A stretch of DNA of 6,842 nucleotides from contig JALSLS010000452.1 of assembly GCA_026988195.1 (NCBI GenBank), positions 1 to 6,842 of the forward strand. The letters are read 5' to 3'. Below the pieces are notes generated by a model. The model saw nothing but the letters and a program-made list of their open reading frames with translations. It was not told the origin of the DNA and did not search any database. A program made the position numbers and the translations under genes. This DNA comes from Methylomonas sp. Lineage in GTDB: Bacteria > Pseudomonadota > Gammaproteobacteria > Methylococcales > Methylomonadaceae. Below, piece after piece: positions 1 through 5,686 of the stretch. Each line of letters begins with the position of its first letter. Within the stretch, counting starts at the first letter, position 1.

Positions 1-212
1 TTCCATAAAAAGCTCTCGAAGATTCTTTCAATTGTTTTCATTTGAAATCCTAAAAATTGTTAAAATTCACTAGCCGATAGAATATCAGAAATAGAGTTAT
101 CAACTTAATTGTTTTGGAGTTTTACAGCACATAAATACCGCTATTTTTTAGTTGCCACCCCCCTTGTTTTTCGATGTTTTATACGAGGTTAAAAGCTCGC
201 TAATGGCGATAT
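1..212. other. Upstream intergenic region, nothing recognised
   Basis: No coding region, RNA gene or terminator could be supported here on either strand. The stretch is AT-rich with one C-run near 158-164. An 11-base sequence at 16-26 is the inverse complement of 259-269, which covers the ribosome-binding region of the antitoxin gene. At this size the match could be chance. Confidence 0.4.
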
Positions 213-241
213 TTGACAAATAACGTCATTAAAAATAAAAT
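213..241 (+). promoter_or_regulatory. Sigma70-like promoter of the parDE operon
   Basis: A perfect -35 hexamer TTGACA lies at 213-218 and a 5-of-6 -10 hexamer TAAAAT at 236-241, separated by the ideal 17 bases. Transcription would begin near 248, about 20 bases before the antitoxin ATG at 270. A short TGAC/GTCA inverted repeat (214-217 and 225-228) overlaps the -35 box and could be part of an autoregulatory operator, as is usual for ParD-type antitoxins. That operator is a weak inference. The promoter also rules out translation from the in-frame TTG at 213, which is part of the -35 box. Confidence 0.65.
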
Positions 242-269
242 AAAGCTATACAGTAAAGAGAATCTTCGA

Positions 270-536
270 ATGTCTACTAGTCTCAACCTATCATTAACAG
301 ATGAACTAAAAAACTTTATCAATGAAAACTCAGGGGATGGAAGCCTCTACGCAACGCCGAGTGAATTTGTTCGTAATATATTGCGCGAAAAGAAGCAACG
401 TATCGAAGCATCACAATTACGAGACTCTATTATTGATGGTTTTCAAGATGCAATCTCAGGTAATACGCAGTCATTTTCAGGTGATCTACGCGCTGATCTA
501 AATAAGTACAAAAAACAGCGCAGTAAACACAAATGA
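270..536 (+). CDS. parD: ParD-like type II antitoxin (ribbon-helix-helix)
   Basis: Predicted antitoxin of 88 residues that binds and neutralises the toxin encoded immediately downstream and, by family precedent, represses its own operon. The N-terminus (residues 2-8, STSLNLS) looks like the short DNA-contacting beta strand of a ribbon-helix-helix fold. It is followed by LTDELKNFINE and, after a loop, ATPSEFVRNILREKK, matching the S-E-(F/Y)-V-R-x-(I/L) pattern of the ParD/CC2985 family. The charged C-terminal half (residues 44-88, Lys-rich end) is the likely toxin-wrapping segment. The start at ATG 270 is preferred to the TTG at 213: the family pattern begins there, AAAGAG at 255-260 can serve as ribosome-binding site, and the promoter overlaps the longer form. 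The stop overlaps the toxin start (ATGA, 4 bases), so the pair is translationally coupled. Family assignment rests on motifs read by eye. Confidence 0.82.
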   Translation: MSTSLNLSLTDELKNFINENSGDGSLYATPSEFVRNILREKKQRIEASQLRDSIIDGFQDAISGNTQSFSGDLRADLNKYKKQRSKHK

Positions 537-895
537 AAGAACTGTTACTGACAGATAGAGCCTTAGAAGACATTGCAAAAATAGAAGAATATTCAATAAC
601 AACATGGGGCAAAAAGGTAGCAGACAAATACCTTGATGATTTTGAAGCAGGTTTAAAACTCCTTCAATCCAATGCAGGTTTATTACAAGATATTGAAGAA
701 TTTTCAGGCAAGCTGAAATATTATCGCATTAAAAACCATTTCTTAATTTGTACAGAAGCTGATAATAAGCTTGTTGTCTTAACGGTTAAGCATGTGCAGA
801 TGGATATTATAAGCCTGCTGAATCAGCTCGAACCGACTCTAGTGCTTGAAGTTGATTTGCTGTTTCAACAGTTAAAAGACGCTAAAAAGGCGTAA
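533..895 (+). CDS. parE: ParE/RelE-fold type II toxin
   Basis: Predicted toxin of 120 residues, partner of the preceding antitoxin. The N-terminal helical hairpin is typical of the RelE/ParE superfamily: LTDRALEDIAKIEEYS (residues 6-21), then TTWG followed by ADKYLDDFEAGLKLL (30-44). The core strands come next: KLKYYRIKNHFLICTE (60-75) and KLVVLTVKHVQMDI (79-92). In this family ParE toxins poison DNA gyrase and RelE toxins cut mRNA; the sequence alone does not decide the target, although the pairing with a ParD-like antitoxin favours the ParE type. At 120 residues it is 20-25 longer than a typical ParE; the extra part is a predicted helical tail (about 96-120, ending in KDAKKA). It overlaps the antitoxin stop by 4 bases and shares its promoter. 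No obvious intrinsic terminator follows. It appears intact. Confidence 0.82.
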   Translation: MKELLLTDRALEDIAKIEEYSITTWGKKVADKYLDDFEAGLKLLQSNAGLLQDIEEFSGKLKYYRIKNHFLICTEADNKLVVLTVKHVQMDIISLLNQLEPTLVLEVDLLFQQLKDAKKA

Positions 896-907
896 AGGTA
901 TACATCT

Positions 908-1110
908 TAAAAATACACCCCCATTTTTAGCCATTTTTTGAGCAAAAATGCATGAAATGGTTAAAAACAGGCAAAACGGCTAAAAACCACTGAAAACCGC
1001 AAAAACAGTGGAAAAGAGCCAAAAACACCGAAAGTAATCAAAAACGGCAAAAAAGCCCTAAAACTTAAGAAAACGTTAAAAATAGCCTAAAACAGGGGGT
1101 GTACTTTTTA
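908..1110. repeat. Phased A-tract element with inverted ends
   Basis: About 200 non-coding bases bounded by inverted copies of TACACCCCC (914-922) and GGGGGTGTA (1095-1103). The match extends outward into TTAAAAA and TTTTTAA with a one-base offset. Between the ends, A- or T-runs of 3-6 bases recur about every 10 bases. T-runs start at 924 and 934, then A-runs at 944, 955, 963, 973, 982, 993, 1001, 1012, 1021, 1031, 1040, 1049, 1060, 1070, 1078 and 1089. The average step from 963 to 1089 is 9.7 bases. Spacers are short and rich in CGG, GCC and CCG. CCACTG (987-992) pairs with CAGTGG (1006-1011). A-runs in helical phase bend DNA strongly, so the segment is predicted to be curved. It could be a non-autonomous mobile element or a nucleoid-protein binding region; no known repeat family is recognised. 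Confidence 0.6.
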
Positions 1111-1129
1111 AAGTAGTATTTTTGGTTTT

Positions 1130-1191
1130 ACCACGAAGGGTAAGGCTAAGATGTTTTGTTTTTCCTTCGTGAACTTCGTGCTCTTCGTGGT
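1130..1191. repeat. CTTCGTG repeat cluster with inverted partner
   Basis: Three copies of CTTCGTG lie in a strict 9-base register at 1165-1171, 1174-1180 and 1183-1189. An inverse-complement copy, ACCACGAAG at 1130-1138, pairs with CTTCGTGGT at 1183-1191, so the block could fold as a 9-base stem around a loop of about 44 bases. Short intergenic repeats built on CACGAAG/CTTCGTG are seen in many bacterial genomes. There is no T-run after the stem, so it is not a standard terminator. Its function is unknown. Confidence 0.55.
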
Positions 1192-1327
1192 GAGTCTTTG
1201 TTTTAAAGGTTTGTAGAAAGGTGGTAAAGCAGGAAGTGGCTATTCAGTGTGTTTTAATAAACGTTACACTGCCCCCGATTATTATTTGTTAATCTTTCAT
1301 AAATGATCATTGTGATAAAGTATAGTT
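1192..1327. other. Leader region of the Hachiman operon
   Basis: No gene is seen. A possible promoter would have to lie here if hamAB is transcribed separately from parDE. The best boxes, TTGTTA at 1286-1291 and TGTGAT at 1311-1316, are 19 bases apart and weak. A perfect 10-base palindrome AATGATCATT sits at 1302-1311, just before the gene, and could be an operator. There is no clear Shine-Dalgarno site before the ATG at 1328. Transcription of hamAB therefore cannot be assigned to a promoter with confidence. Confidence 0.3.
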
Positions 1328-2131
1328 ATGAAAAGTATTCAAGGGTTAGTTCTAGAGAACGATCCAAACTATATAACTTGTCATATCAATGAGTTCTCTG
1401 AAGAATTAAAAACATGTATTAAAAATCACTTGTCAAATATTTGCCATGGAAGGCATTTAGCTGCTCAAGGCTTATCTGCGCATAACTTCTTAAATACTCT
1501 CCAGACTTTTAGAAATAGATACGAGAATAAAACCGTTCAGCAAAAGAAAGGGATCATGGGAGAGTTGTTGTCTCATGTTTTGATACATGAGTTTTTTGAT
1601 GATTTTGAAGTGATATCTCCATTTTTTAATATGGAAGAAAAGAGTCAACGGAAAGGCTTTGATCTCCTTTTAACATCTAAAGGGGATAATGAAGTTTGGA
1701 TTACGGAAGTCAAGTCTGGGGAATTGAGTAATACTTTCACAACACCTGACTCTGCAATTAATGGCTTTTTAAATACGGCTAAAAGGGATTTAAATACAAG
1801 GCTAAATCAAGCTGAAGAAACTTTTTGGCTTAATGCTATAAATGCAGCAAACCTTGCTATGTCAGGTTGTAACGATTACAAGAATGCTATCAATACTATA
1901 CTCAGTACACAAGCTACCGCTGCTACGGCAGGTACAATCAATAGCCTAGACAGTAATGTAATTTTAATTTCTGTCTTGTTTCATGATACTAATGATGGCT
2001 TTGATACAAACATCACAAAAAATCTATCACAATCTGTAGATCAAGAAAATATTTTTAAGAACGTCATAACATTTTCCATCCAAAAAGAAGCTTATCAAAA
2101 TATTGAAAACTTCTTATTTCAGGAATCATAA
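1328..2131 (+). CDS. hamA: Hachiman system nuclease HamA (DUF1837)
   Basis: Predicted 267-residue effector nuclease of the Hachiman anti-phage system. HamA proteins carry the DUF1837 domain, a PD-(D/E)XK-like nuclease fold, and form a complex with the HamB helicase. By family knowledge HamB engagement with DNA unleashes HamA, which degrades DNA. The catalytic pattern is visible: KKGIMGELLSHVL with Glu79, then KGFDLLL with Asp112, then VWITEVKSGE with Glu127 and Lys129 (the E-x-K pair). The N-terminal part (1-70) and the helical C-terminal part (140-267) show no other motif. The length fits the usual 240-300 residues. The gene ends 2 bases before hamB, whose ribosome-binding site (AGGA, 2121-2124) lies inside the hamA end, so the two form one translational unit. 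The ATG at 1328 is the only plausible start, although its ribosome-binding site is weak. The gene looks intact, unlike its partner. Assignment comes from the motif order plus the adjacent helicase, not from a database search. Confidence 0.85.
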   Translation: MKSIQGLVLENDPNYITCHINEFSEELKTCIKNHLSNICHGRHLAAQGLSAHNFLNTLQTFRNRYENKTVQQKKGIMGELLSHVLIHEFFDDFEVISPFFNMEEKSQRKGFDLLLTSKGDNEVWITEVKSGELSNTFTTPDSAINGFLNTAKRDLNTRLNQAEETFWLNAINAANLAMSGCNDYKNAINTILSTQATAATAGTINSLDSNVILISVLFHDTNDGFDTNITKNLSQSVDQENIFKNVITFSIQKEAYQNIENFLFQES

Positions 2132-2133
2132 AT

Positions 2134-3606
2134 ATGACTAATAAAACAGACCGAAAACAATTAACTCTCAGAAGACTATTAAATACATCGTTTAATACAA
2201 TTTATAGAAAATTGGTTATGGGGCAAGAATTAAATAGAGAAGAGTCAATTGATATACTGTCAATTGCAGTCGTATTGGTTAGTCAGACTAGCACTGAACT
2301 TAATCGTCTAGGCTACCGAATAGTTCTTCTATATGGAAACCTTACCGGAGATTTTATTCCTCTTTATGATATTTCTATAAATACAGGTTTAATGCCTGTA
2401 GCAAAGCTGATAAAAACAATTACAAGCTTTAACGATTCAAAATTATTTCATTCTAGTTTTATTGATGAATTCACTGAGAGCTACTTGGATACTTTCCGAG
2501 AAAATGAAATAACACATACTGAACAACAATTAGTACTAACCAACTTTTTCGATGAAAATAGCCAAAATTCTATAGCATTGGTTGCACCAACATCATATGG
2601 AAAGTCAGAGTTAATAATCACCTCAATTAAAAATAATAAGCACAAAAAGTTTTGTATTTTGGTTCCTTCAAAGTCACTTCTTTCTCAAACTAAAAAACGT
2701 GTTTTGGATGCACAAATTGATTGGATAGAAAAGATTGTATCTCATCCAGAAATGCATGATGAAGATTTAACAAATGCCGTTTATATTTTAACGCAAGAAC
2801 GACTATCAAGACTTTTAAGCGTAGATAAATCGTTATCTTTTGACTTCTTATTTGTTGATGAGGCTCATAACCTTTTATCAAACGATTCTAGAAATGAATT
2901 GTTAGCATCTGTTATTAATATTCTAAAATTCAGAAATTCTCAGGTGGCAATTAAGTATCTAACACCCTTTTTAAAAGATACTTCAAACTTAGGGTTAAGG
3001 CATTCAAATACGATCGAGCTTGAATACTTGATAAAAGAATATGTTAAATCAGAGCGTTTTTATACGGCAGATTTTCGTTTAGGAAATGGAAATACTAAAT
3101 TCTATGATCAATATATTAATGAATTTATAGATAATGCTAGTGAATCAGATAGCGCCATTACGTACATACTAGAAAAATCAGCAGAGAAGAATATTATTTA
3201 TTTCAATAAACCTAAAGATATTGAAGCGTTTGCAATGGAACTTACAGAGGTATTAGAACCCATTACTGATGAAGATATTTCTATAGCTGTAGAGGAGTTA
3301 AGTGTAAATTTACATCAAGACTACAAGCTTGTGGAATGTTTAAAAAAAGGGGTGGTTTATCACCACGGGTCAATGACTGAGATGGTACGAAATTATGTGG
3401 AATATTTATTTCGAATATCACCTAGTCTCAAATACCTTATTTCAAGCTCTACGTTGCTTGAAGGCGTTAATTTACCAATAGAAAAGTTATTCGTAATGAA
3501 CTGTAAAAAAGGGAGGAGTAATTTAACAGGATCACAATTTAAAAATTGGTTGGGAGAGTCAATCGATTTAGTGAAATATTTCCTACTATCAATACAAGTA
3601 GTTTGA
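2134..3606 (+). CDS. hamB: HamB helicase, N-terminal part, frameshifted at motif VI
   Basis: Superfamily 2 helicase of the Hachiman system, 490 residues as written, prematurely ended. Motifs in order: a Q-motif-like ITHTEQQL (126-133), motif I APTSYGKSE with Lys157 (151-159), motif Ia LVPSKSLLSQT (176-186), motif II DEAH (242-245), and YLTPFL (275-280) in place of the usual SAT of motif III. Next come NIIYFNKPKD (353-362), GVVYHHGSM (406-414) and motif V STLLEGVNLP (439-448). Residues 1-120 are a helical N-terminal domain. After Asn471 the frame runs through about 19 unrelated residues to TGA at 3604-3606. Motif VI and the whole C-terminal region are found intact in the frame of 3546-4598. 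One added base near 3541-3547 would restore a protein of 821 residues, within the normal HamB range. The start is supported by AGGA at 2121-2124. Without motif VI and its arginine finger the truncated product should not hydrolyse ATP productively, so this is either a recent pseudogene or a sequencing error. Confidence 0.85.
   Translation: MTNKTDRKQLTLRRLLNTSFNTIYRKLVMGQELNREESIDILSIAVVLVSQTSTELNRLGYRIVLLYGNLTGDFIPLYDISINTGLMPVAKLIKTITSFNDSKLFHSSFIDEFTESYLDTFRENEITHTEQQLVLTNFFDENSQNSIALVAPTSYGKSELIITSIKNNKHKKFCILVPSKSLLSQTKKRVLDAQIDWIEKIVSHPEMHDEDLTNAVYILTQERLSRLLSVDKSLSFDFLFVDEAHNLLSNDSRNELLASVINILKFRNSQVAIKYLTPFLKDTSNLGLRHSNTIELEYLIKEYVKSERFYTADFRLGNGNTKFYDQYINEFIDNASESDSAITYILEKSAEKNIIYFNKPKDIEAFAMELTEVLEPITDEDISIAVEELSVNLHQDYKLVECLKKGVVYHHGSMTEMVRNYVEYLFRISPSLKYLISSSTLLEGVNLPIEKLFVMNCKKGRSNLTGSQFKNWLGESIDLVKYFLLSIQVV
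3538..3550 (+). other. Frameshift site inside hamB
   Basis: The run TTT AAAAA TTGG marks the change of frame. Reading continues correctly if one T or A is restored: F-K-N (or K)-L-V-G-R-V-N-R-F-S, a good motif VI. The sequence is not a canonical slippery heptamer in the upstream frame, and the five-A run is short for transcriptional slippage. A one-base deletion or a base-calling error in the A/T run is therefore the simplest reading. GGGAGGAG at 3511-3518 resembles a strong ribosome-binding site but lies 27 bases before the TTG at 3546, too far to restart translation there. Confidence 0.75.
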
Positions 3607-4598
3607 AGAAGCTTGAACCTGAAATTCATATAGTGGCAGCTGATGGATATATGGCGACCAAAGCAAATATAGAGACATTCTTGAAGCAACGTGTTTATGT
3701 ACTAAAAGAAATCAAAGATGAACCTAAGAATGTATTACTTGAAAATACGATTATTGATGAGAAAAACAAAGATAGCCTTGATGATGCAGTTTCAAGGTTA
3801 GAGAACATGGAAAATGGAATAATTCCTGACTACGAGAGTACATATGTATCTACAGAAGTGGGACGTTTATTAATTTCTAATAATGTTAATGAAATTGATA
3901 TTTTTTCTAAGGAAGAATTTATTCAAGATACACTTGCTGAAGTTGAAGTAAATAGTATTACTGATACGAATACATTGATGAGTATAATATCTGAAGCTTT
4001 TATCACTCATTTAAATGAGACAGGAAATGATGAAATATTTCGTTTAAGAAACCAACCCGCACAACTATTTTATTCAATGATGCTTGACTGGAAAATAGAA
4101 AAAGTAGCCTTTAAGCAAATGATAATGATGTTCGTTACCTATTGGGAAAATTTATATGATAGAGATCCCAACATACAGGTTTATGTTGGAAGATGGGGAG
4201 ATGAAATTAAAGGTGATGGGTTTCAAGAGCTATATACTCGTATTAGTAGGAAGACACGTACAGAAAAGATTAATTTAGCAATTGTGAGAATTAAAGAGGA
4301 AGAAGATTATATTGAATACATTCTTTTTAGATTTATTGATGTATTAAATGATCTAGAATTACTTGATGAGACTTTTTATAAGTTATTAAAATATGGTACC
4401 ACTAATGAGCTAGTTATTAATTTTATTAAGCATGGCTTATCAAGAGGGGTTGCAGAGCTAATTTTGGGGACATATGGTGACTTTGTGCGAGTTGACTCTG
4501 GAGCAATAAATCTTGATTCTAGTTTGATTGATGCTATGAAAGCTCAAGATGAAAGTATTTTAAAAATATTTGAAGTTGAAATGAATACAGGGGTATAG
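3546..4598 (+). pseudogene. hamB: HamB helicase, C-terminal part (out of frame)
   Basis: This is the continuation of hamB after the frameshift, 350 codons. It begins with helicase motif VI, LVGRVNRFSEIF (the leading TTG codon is an internal Leu), in which the two arginines of G-R-V-N-R would supply the arginine finger. The rest is a mostly helical, acidic region that in intact HamB forms the C-terminal part of the helicase and the interface with DNA and HamA. No second enzymatic motif is apparent. It shares 61 bases with the upstream frame. There is no convincing start: TTG 3546 is internal to motif VI, and the ATG near 3648 has no clear ribosome-binding site. It is probably not expressed on its own. 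It has no internal stop and the codon use matches the N-terminal part, so the lesion is recent or artificial. The stop TAG is at 4596-4598. Confidence 0.8.
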
Positions 4599-4620
4599 AA
4601 CAGATATTTAAGACTTAATC

Positions 4621-4803
4621 CTAGAGCCAATTCTCAACCTTCAACCCATCTACCCGCAAAAACTCCCTTTCATTCGCTGTCACCAGTGTTAAATCAAGCG
4701 ACAAGGTATGGGCGGCGATTAGCATATCATTCGGTCCTAAAGGTGTTCCTGCTTTTTCTAAGCTTACTCTTAATTTTGCGTAGTGGGTATCTGCTAGCGT
4801 AAA
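4621..4803 (-). pseudogene. vapC: VapC-family PIN toxin, C-terminal remnant
   Basis: Read on the reverse strand, 60 codons end at TAG (4621-4623). They match the C-terminal third of VapC-type PIN-domain ribonucleases. The signature is GPNDMLIAAHTLS, with the conserved acidic residue of the PIN active site in PND, followed by LTLVTANEREF, RVDGL and the family-typical ending VENWL. VapC toxins usually cut tRNA or rRNA and are held in check by VapB. The reading is open back to 4803, where an in-frame stop ends the homology. The first two-thirds of the protein, with the other catalytic acids, and the vapB gene are missing. It is therefore non-functional. It lies tail to tail with hamB, 22 bases away. 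A second, more decayed copy of its last part is at 6026-6105. Confidence 0.8.
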
Positions 4804-4807
4804 TTAG

Positions 4808-4972
4808 GACATCCACAATTTTATCCGTCATAACCTACCGTTAATCGGTATTTTTGCACCAGAATTAAATGGGTGTCTAGGAATTATTCCATATTCGCTA
4901 ATGGAAGCAATGGTACAAAAAACTTTTCTAGCCTGGGTGCTGCAGCGAGATACCAGTGTGGTAAATAAATAG
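4808..4972 (+). pseudogene. Orphan 54-codon C-terminal tail of unknown gene
   Basis: An open stretch on the forward strand runs from just after an in-frame stop (4805-4807) to TAG at 4970-4972. It has no usable start at its 5' end; the first internal ATG is about two-thirds along. The translation looks protein-like, with residues such as LPLIGIFAPELNGCLG and IPYSLMEAMVQ. I do not recognise the family. It begins directly where the vapC remnant ends, so it is most simply the tail of a gene whose front was lost at the same junction. A perfect hairpin starts 4 bases after its stop, as would suit a former gene end. It could also be a chance reading; nothing here shows that it is expressed. Confidence 0.35.
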
Positions 4973-4976
4973 TATT

Positions 4977-5005
4977 TGTAATGCGTCAATTTTTGACGCA
5001 TTACA
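4977..5005. terminator. Perfect palindromic hairpin, possible terminator
   Basis: A 13-base perfect stem (4977-4989 with 4993-5005, core TAATGCGTCAA / TTGACGCATTA) closes on a TTT loop. It lies between the orphan reading frame ending at 4972 and brnT starting at 5064. There is no T-run after it on either strand, so classical intrinsic termination is not assured. Alternatives are an operator for a dimeric regulator or a mobile-element end. It is far too long and perfect to be chance in 29 bases. Confidence 0.5.
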
Positions 5006-5028
5006 CTAATTCTCAGTTCAAATTAGAC

Positions 5029-5057
5029 TTGATGTAACTACAAATAATAACTACAAT
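5029..5057 (+). promoter_or_regulatory. Possible promoter of brnTA, leaderless spacing
   Basis: TTGATG at 5029-5034 and TACAAT at 5052-5057 are 17 bases apart, matching sigma70 at 4 and 5 of 6 positions. The start of transcription would fall at about 5064, which is the first base of the brnT ATG. That would give a leaderless or nearly leaderless toxin message and would agree with the lack of a good ribosome-binding site there. Computed by eye only. Confidence 0.35.
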
Positions 5058-5063
5058 AAAGCT

Positions 5064-5342
5064 ATGAAAATAGAATGGGATGAAAACAAAAGACTTTCTA
5101 ATTTAAAAAAACATAAAATTGATTTTATCGGTTCTGAAGAAATATTTGACGGTTACACCGTCACTATAGAAGATGATAGTGTAAGTTATGATGAACAAAG
5201 GTTTATAACCTTTGGTAAATTACAAGGCTATGTAGTTGTAGCAATGGTACATACGGAGAGAGATGACAACATACGAATAATATCTATTCGTAAAGCTACT
5301 AAACATGAGGAAAGGTATTATTATGCAACAATCACAAACTGA
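5064..5342 (+). CDS. brnT: BrnT family type II toxin
   Basis: Predicted 92-residue ribonuclease toxin of the BrnT family (RelE-like fold), which in characterised cases cuts RNA and stops growth under stress until BrnA restrains it. The N-terminus IEWDENKRLSNLKKHKIDF (residues 3-21) is the family hallmark (W-D-x-x-K-x-x-x-N-x-x-K-H-x-I-x-F). It is followed by the E-x-x-F-D segment (25-29) and the central strands DEQRFITFGKLQGYVVVAMV (43-62). The basic motif RIISIRKATKHEERYYY (71-87) contains the family's conserved R and K residues. The length is normal and the gene looks intact. It comes before its antitoxin, the usual BrnTA order, and overlaps it by 20 bases. Its ribosome-binding site is weak (only AAAG just before GCT ATG), which would favour low toxin output. 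Confidence 0.88.
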   Translation: MKIEWDENKRLSNLKKHKIDFIGSEEIFDGYTVTIEDDSVSYDEQRFITFGKLQGYVVVAMVHTERDDNIRIISIRKATKHEERYYYATITN

Positions 5343-5589
5343 CTGGAAGAAAGTAGATACTATGACAGATAAAGACATTAACTTATCTGATTTGCCAGAG
5401 GTGTCACCTGAAAAATTTGCAAAGGCTATTGTCCGTAAAGGCTTAAAACCTATTGCAAATAAAACCCAAATTACTTTGAGGCTTGATACTGATGTTCTCA
5501 ATTGGTTTAAAGCACAAGGCCGAGGTTATCAAACAAATATCAATGCTTTGCTAAAGGCATATAAAGACGCCAATTCAGCCCGCAATTAA
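5323..5589 (+). CDS. brnA: BrnA family antitoxin
   Basis: Predicted 88-residue antitoxin that binds BrnT and, by family precedent, represses the brnTA promoter through its ribbon-helix-helix C-terminal domain. That domain is clear: the strand TQITLRLD (48-55), then DVLNWFKAQGRGYQTNINALL (57-77) and KAYKDA, which is the classic W-F-(K/R)-x-x-G-x-G-Y-Q-T-x-I-N-x-x-L pattern. The N-terminal part (1-45) is the flexible toxin-binding region, with SDLPEVSPE. The start at 5323 is chosen over the in-frame ATG at 5305: the strong Shine-Dalgarno AGGAAAGG (5308-5315) stands 7 bases before 5323, and the upstream ATG overlaps that site. It overlaps the brnT end by 20 bases, so translation is coupled. The better ribosome-binding site than that of brnT suits excess antitoxin. 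No terminator hairpin is visible right after its stop. Confidence 0.87.
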   Translation: MQQSQTDWKKVDTMTDKDINLSDLPEVSPEKFAKAIVRKGLKPIANKTQITLRLDTDVLNWFKAQGRGYQTNINALLKAYKDANSARN

Positions 5590-5597
5590 AAAGCCTA

Positions 5598-5672
5598 ATC
5601 GGGTAAGGACTGATCTATACCCAGCCCCTCCCCACAACACCCTGCATGCGGCTCCTCACAGGGCGTTTCATT
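5598..5672 (-). other. Possible relic of a group II intron 3' end
   Basis: Read on the reverse strand, this unusually GC-rich block contains GAGCCGCATGC, like the 5' half of a group II intron domain V. It continues through GTGGGGAGGGG to a short domain VI-like stem, GGGCTG paired with CAGTCC, and ends in TTACCCGAT, an A-Y type 3' end. The second half of domain V (GCxxxCGGTTC) is missing, so at best this is a degraded scar. A T-rich stretch (GGCTTTTTAATT) follows it, as for introns of class C that insert after terminator hairpins. This is inference from resemblance only. Confidence 0.3.
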
Positions 5673-5686
5673 AACTCTTTACCAGA

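Noticed and set aside
16..269. An 11-base inverted repeat, 16-26 with 259-269, the second arm covering the parD ribosome-binding region
   Set aside because: The arms are over 230 bases apart and the length is expected by chance in a window of this size and composition.
213..269. A longer antitoxin starting at TTG 213
   Set aside because: That TTG is part of a perfect -35 box, and the family pattern begins at ATG 270.
908..1191. CRISPR array or integron attC site in the repeat region after parE
   Set aside because: There are no identical repeats with unique spacers of even size. No pair of attC core sites in the right order was found (the GTTAAAA near 1075 does not fit GTTRRRY).
3538..3550. 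Programmed -1 ribosomal frameshift in hamB
   Set aside because: The zero-frame codons TTT AAA AAT do not form an X-XXY-YYZ heptamer, and a five-A run is short for polymerase slippage. Helicases of this family are not known to need frameshifting.
2690..3689. Reverse-strand open frames inside hamB
   Set aside because: They are short, antisense to conserved helicase motifs and not protein-like.
5220..5501. Reverse-strand open frame across brnT and brnA
   Set aside because: It is antisense to two well-supported genes and shows no family pattern.
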